The notes beneath the pieces were generated by a model that saw nothing but the letters and a program-made list of their open reading frames with translations, searched no databases and had not been told where the DNA came from. A program made the position numbers and the translations under genes. Shown one piece after another: positions 6,011-7,059 of a stretch of DNA of 7,059 nt; position 1 is the first letter of the stretch; the number at the start of each line of letters is the position of its first letter. The stretch covers positions 1 through 7,059 of the forward strand of contig JAUWQS010000084.1 of assembly GCA_030610915.1 (NCBI GenBank), given 5' to 3'. The DNA comes from Pseudomonadota bacterium (lineage in GTDB: Bacteria; Desulfobacterota; Syntrophia; Syntrophales; JADFWA01).

Positions 6011-6194
6011 GTAACTACTCAGGTGTATAGCCTGAAGGCTGAAGACTGTTAGGAAAAGCGGGAATACTACACACTTTGAAGTCATGTTTGATACAAAAAT
6101 CTGTTGTTTCTCCGCCAAAGTACGGCAATAGCGTTCTTTCTGCCCCTTCAGCCTTCAGCCTAAATAGCTTCAGCCTGACTACGTGAGTAGTTAC
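6011..6194. mobile_element. MITE-like 184-bp fold-back element
   Basis: The element has perfect 11-bp terminal inverted repeats, GTAACTACTCA (6011-6021) and TGAGTAGTTAC (6184-6194). A nested 17-bp inverted repeat, TAGCCTGAAGGCTGAAG (6028-6044), matches the reverse complement of 6146-6162 at 16 of 17 positions. The 7-bp AAAATTA directly precedes the left end (6004-6010) and recurs one base after the right end (6196-6202), as a target-site duplication would. The interior holds no convincing gene. It sits between the DUF456 gene and lepB. The left end is shared with the element at 5211. Mobilisation by an outside transposase is inference. Confidence 0.6.
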
Positions 6195-6239
6195 CAAAAT
6201 TATCCCTCATATTTCGAAAATTAAGCTTGAGAGAACTTC

Positions 6240-6749
6240 TTAATATATTGCTGACAGAGTTATAACGATCATAACAACGGCAAGAAACCCTTTTGCAGCC
6301 ACACCCGCGACCCTCCCAAGTAACGCCCCATAACCGGCTCTGACAGCGGGTTTCAGTTTTTTGCGCTCGGTAAATTCCACCAAAAATGCCCCGGCAAAGC
6401 CCCCCGCAAAGGCTCCTATGACAGCTCCCAACCCAAAAAGAAGAGGCGCCATGAGAATTGCGCCTGTCATTCCTCCAATTAGCGAGGCGGCGATTCCCTT
6501 CTTGGATGAACCGAACTTCTTTGCGCCCGTAGCGCCTAATATAAAATCAAGGGCTTCCGCAATCAGGGTTATTATCATCAGGACAACTATTGTCTTCCAC
6601 CCGATTCTCCCGGATCCGCTTATCAGGGAATAGATGATAACATCAATAAGTATTATGATTGTCCCCGGCAACCCGAATATAATAGAAAACAGGCCTATAA
6701 ACAGAATGACGATAAAAATCGCCAGTCCGGCTGCCTCGAGGGGAATCAA
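6240..6749 (-). CDS. DUF456 family membrane protein
   Basis: This is a small, very hydrophobic 169-residue protein of unknown function. Recognisable family features are an early GLPGT (26-30) between the first two membrane segments and an acidic-aromatic helix (EALDF, 65-69). These are followed by GATGAKKFGSSKKG (72-85) and long glycine/alanine-rich segments (86-125, 138-168). I estimate five or six membrane spans and a short charged loop near ERKKLK (128-133). The best start is TTG at 6749, 7 nt after the secF stop, with AAGGGG overlapping the end of secF as a plausible ribosome site. No ATG or GTG fits better near the N-terminus. Co-transcription with secF is very likely, and translation may be coupled. 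A role tied to protein export is only guilt by association. Confidence 0.85.
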   Translation of the reverse strand: MIPLEAAGLAIFIVILFIGLFSIIFGLPGTIIILIDVIIYSLISGSGRIGWKTIVVLMIITLIAEALDFILGATGAKKFGSSKKGIAASLIGGMTGAILMAPLLFGLGAVIGAFAGGFAGAFLVEFTERKKLKPAVRAGYGALLGRVAGVAAKGFLAVVMIVITLSAIY

Positions 6750-6756
6750 TTTGTTT

Positions 6757-7059
6757 TTACCCCTTTTTACGTGAAGACTTAAAAGTTTCCCAGGCCAGGA
6801 CTGTAGGGCTGGCGATAAATGCGGATGAATAAGTTCCGACCAGTATTCCTATCAGAAGCGCAAAAGCAAAATCGTGGATAACCGCTCCGCCAAGGAAGAA
6901 CAAAGCAAGAACAACAATGAGTGTGGTTACCGAAGTAAGTATTGTCCTGCTCAGCACCTGATTGATACTCGAATTTATCACCTCCCTGAGGCTCTGTTTC
7001 CTGAATTTTCTGATATTTTCCCGTATCCTGTCAAAGACTACGATGGTGTCATTGAGGGA
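6757..7059 (-). CDS. secF: Protein translocase subunit SecF, C-terminal part (5' end outside window)
   Basis: The reading frame is open to the window edge, so only the last 100 residues are present. SecF, with SecD, uses the proton motive force to help pull pre-proteins through SecYEG at the inner membrane. The visible part starts with the conserved [15 protein letters not shown] motif (fragment residues 1-15), followed by a basic stretch and [12 protein letters not shown] (28-39). Two membrane segments come next (about 41-59 and 64-88) with [19 protein letters not shown] between and within them, all standard for the SecF C-terminus. The GTG at 6981 is an internal valine codon, not a start: the family motif continues upstream of it in frame. 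The tail ends SSRKKG. The DUF456 gene follows 7 nt later. Confidence 0.95.
   Translation of the reverse strand, partial: SLNDTIVVFDRIRENIRKFRKQSLREVINSSINQVLSRTILTSVTTLIVVLALFFLGGAVIHDFAFALLIGILVGTYSSAFIASPTVLAWETFKSSRKKG

Noticed and set aside
6015..6197. 60-residue minus-strand ORF in the lepB-DUF456 gap
   Set aside because: It lies almost wholly inside the MITE-like element, and its ends are the inverted repeats. No family resemblance.
6203..6239. Weak hairpin AAGTT/AAGCTT after the DUF456 stop as a terminator
   Set aside because: The stem is about 5 bp with a wobble and is followed only by AATTTT. Too weak to call.
6757..6981. GTG at 6981 as the start of a separate 74-residue protein
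   Set aside because: The conserved SecF motif continues in the same frame upstream to the window edge, so this is an internal codon of secF.

Overview
The window looks like a chromosomal segment of a Gram-negative, probably anaerobic bacterium. A Desulfobacterota/Syntrophales-like ('deltaproteobacterial') origin is my best inference, but it is not proven. It rests on a long KamA-type radical SAM protein next to a pyrR-pyrB-pyrC cluster, a short type I signal peptidase, and intergenic DNA full of short fold-back repeats. Base composition is moderate (mid-40s % GC by eye). Genes on both strands are intact and ordinary in codon use. Nothing looks like a phage, plasmid, CRISPR or defence locus.

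Layout. Positions 3-1817 (+) encode a 604-residue lysine-2,3-aminomutase-like radical SAM/PLP enzyme. Its start lies 2 nt from the window edge. Positions 1818-2162 are a 345-bp convergent intergenic region made almost entirely of repeats. On the minus strand, read right to left, come the following: the 3' end of secF (6757-7059, cut by the window edge); a DUF456 membrane protein 7 nt downstream (6240-6749); a 287-bp gap holding a 184-bp MITE-like element (6011-6194); lepB (5341-5952) with a candidate promoter; a 183-bp repeat-filled gap; pyrR (4624-5157); a 215-bp repeat-filled gap; pyrB (3488-4408); and pyrC (2163-3491), which overlaps the pyrB stop.

How the genes work together. PyrB and PyrC catalyse the second and third steps of de novo UMP synthesis (carbamoyl phosphate plus aspartate to carbamoyl aspartate, then to dihydroorotate). 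PyrR is a PRPP-binding uracil phosphoribosyltransferase and, in Firmicutes, an attenuation regulator of such operons. SecF and LepB serve protein export: translocation, then signal-peptide removal. The KamA-like enzyme is functionally separate. It keeps the iron-sulfur, SAM, PLP and carboxylate-binding positions, but lacks the two aspartates that hold the lysine side chain in true lysine 2,3-aminomutase, so its substrate is probably another amino acid.

The least explained part is the intergenic DNA. It holds at least three copies of a ~50-bp repeat, each read in the same sense as the gene upstream of it. It also holds two heptad-phased fold-backs joined to two of those copies, a 9-bp-phased fold-back, two REP-like palindromes, a 15-bp block shared between two gaps, and a MITE-like element with 11-bp terminal inverted repeats and a possible 7-bp target duplication. 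I see no clear new defence or metabolic system. The repeat family and the divergent KamA-like enzyme are the two items worth following.
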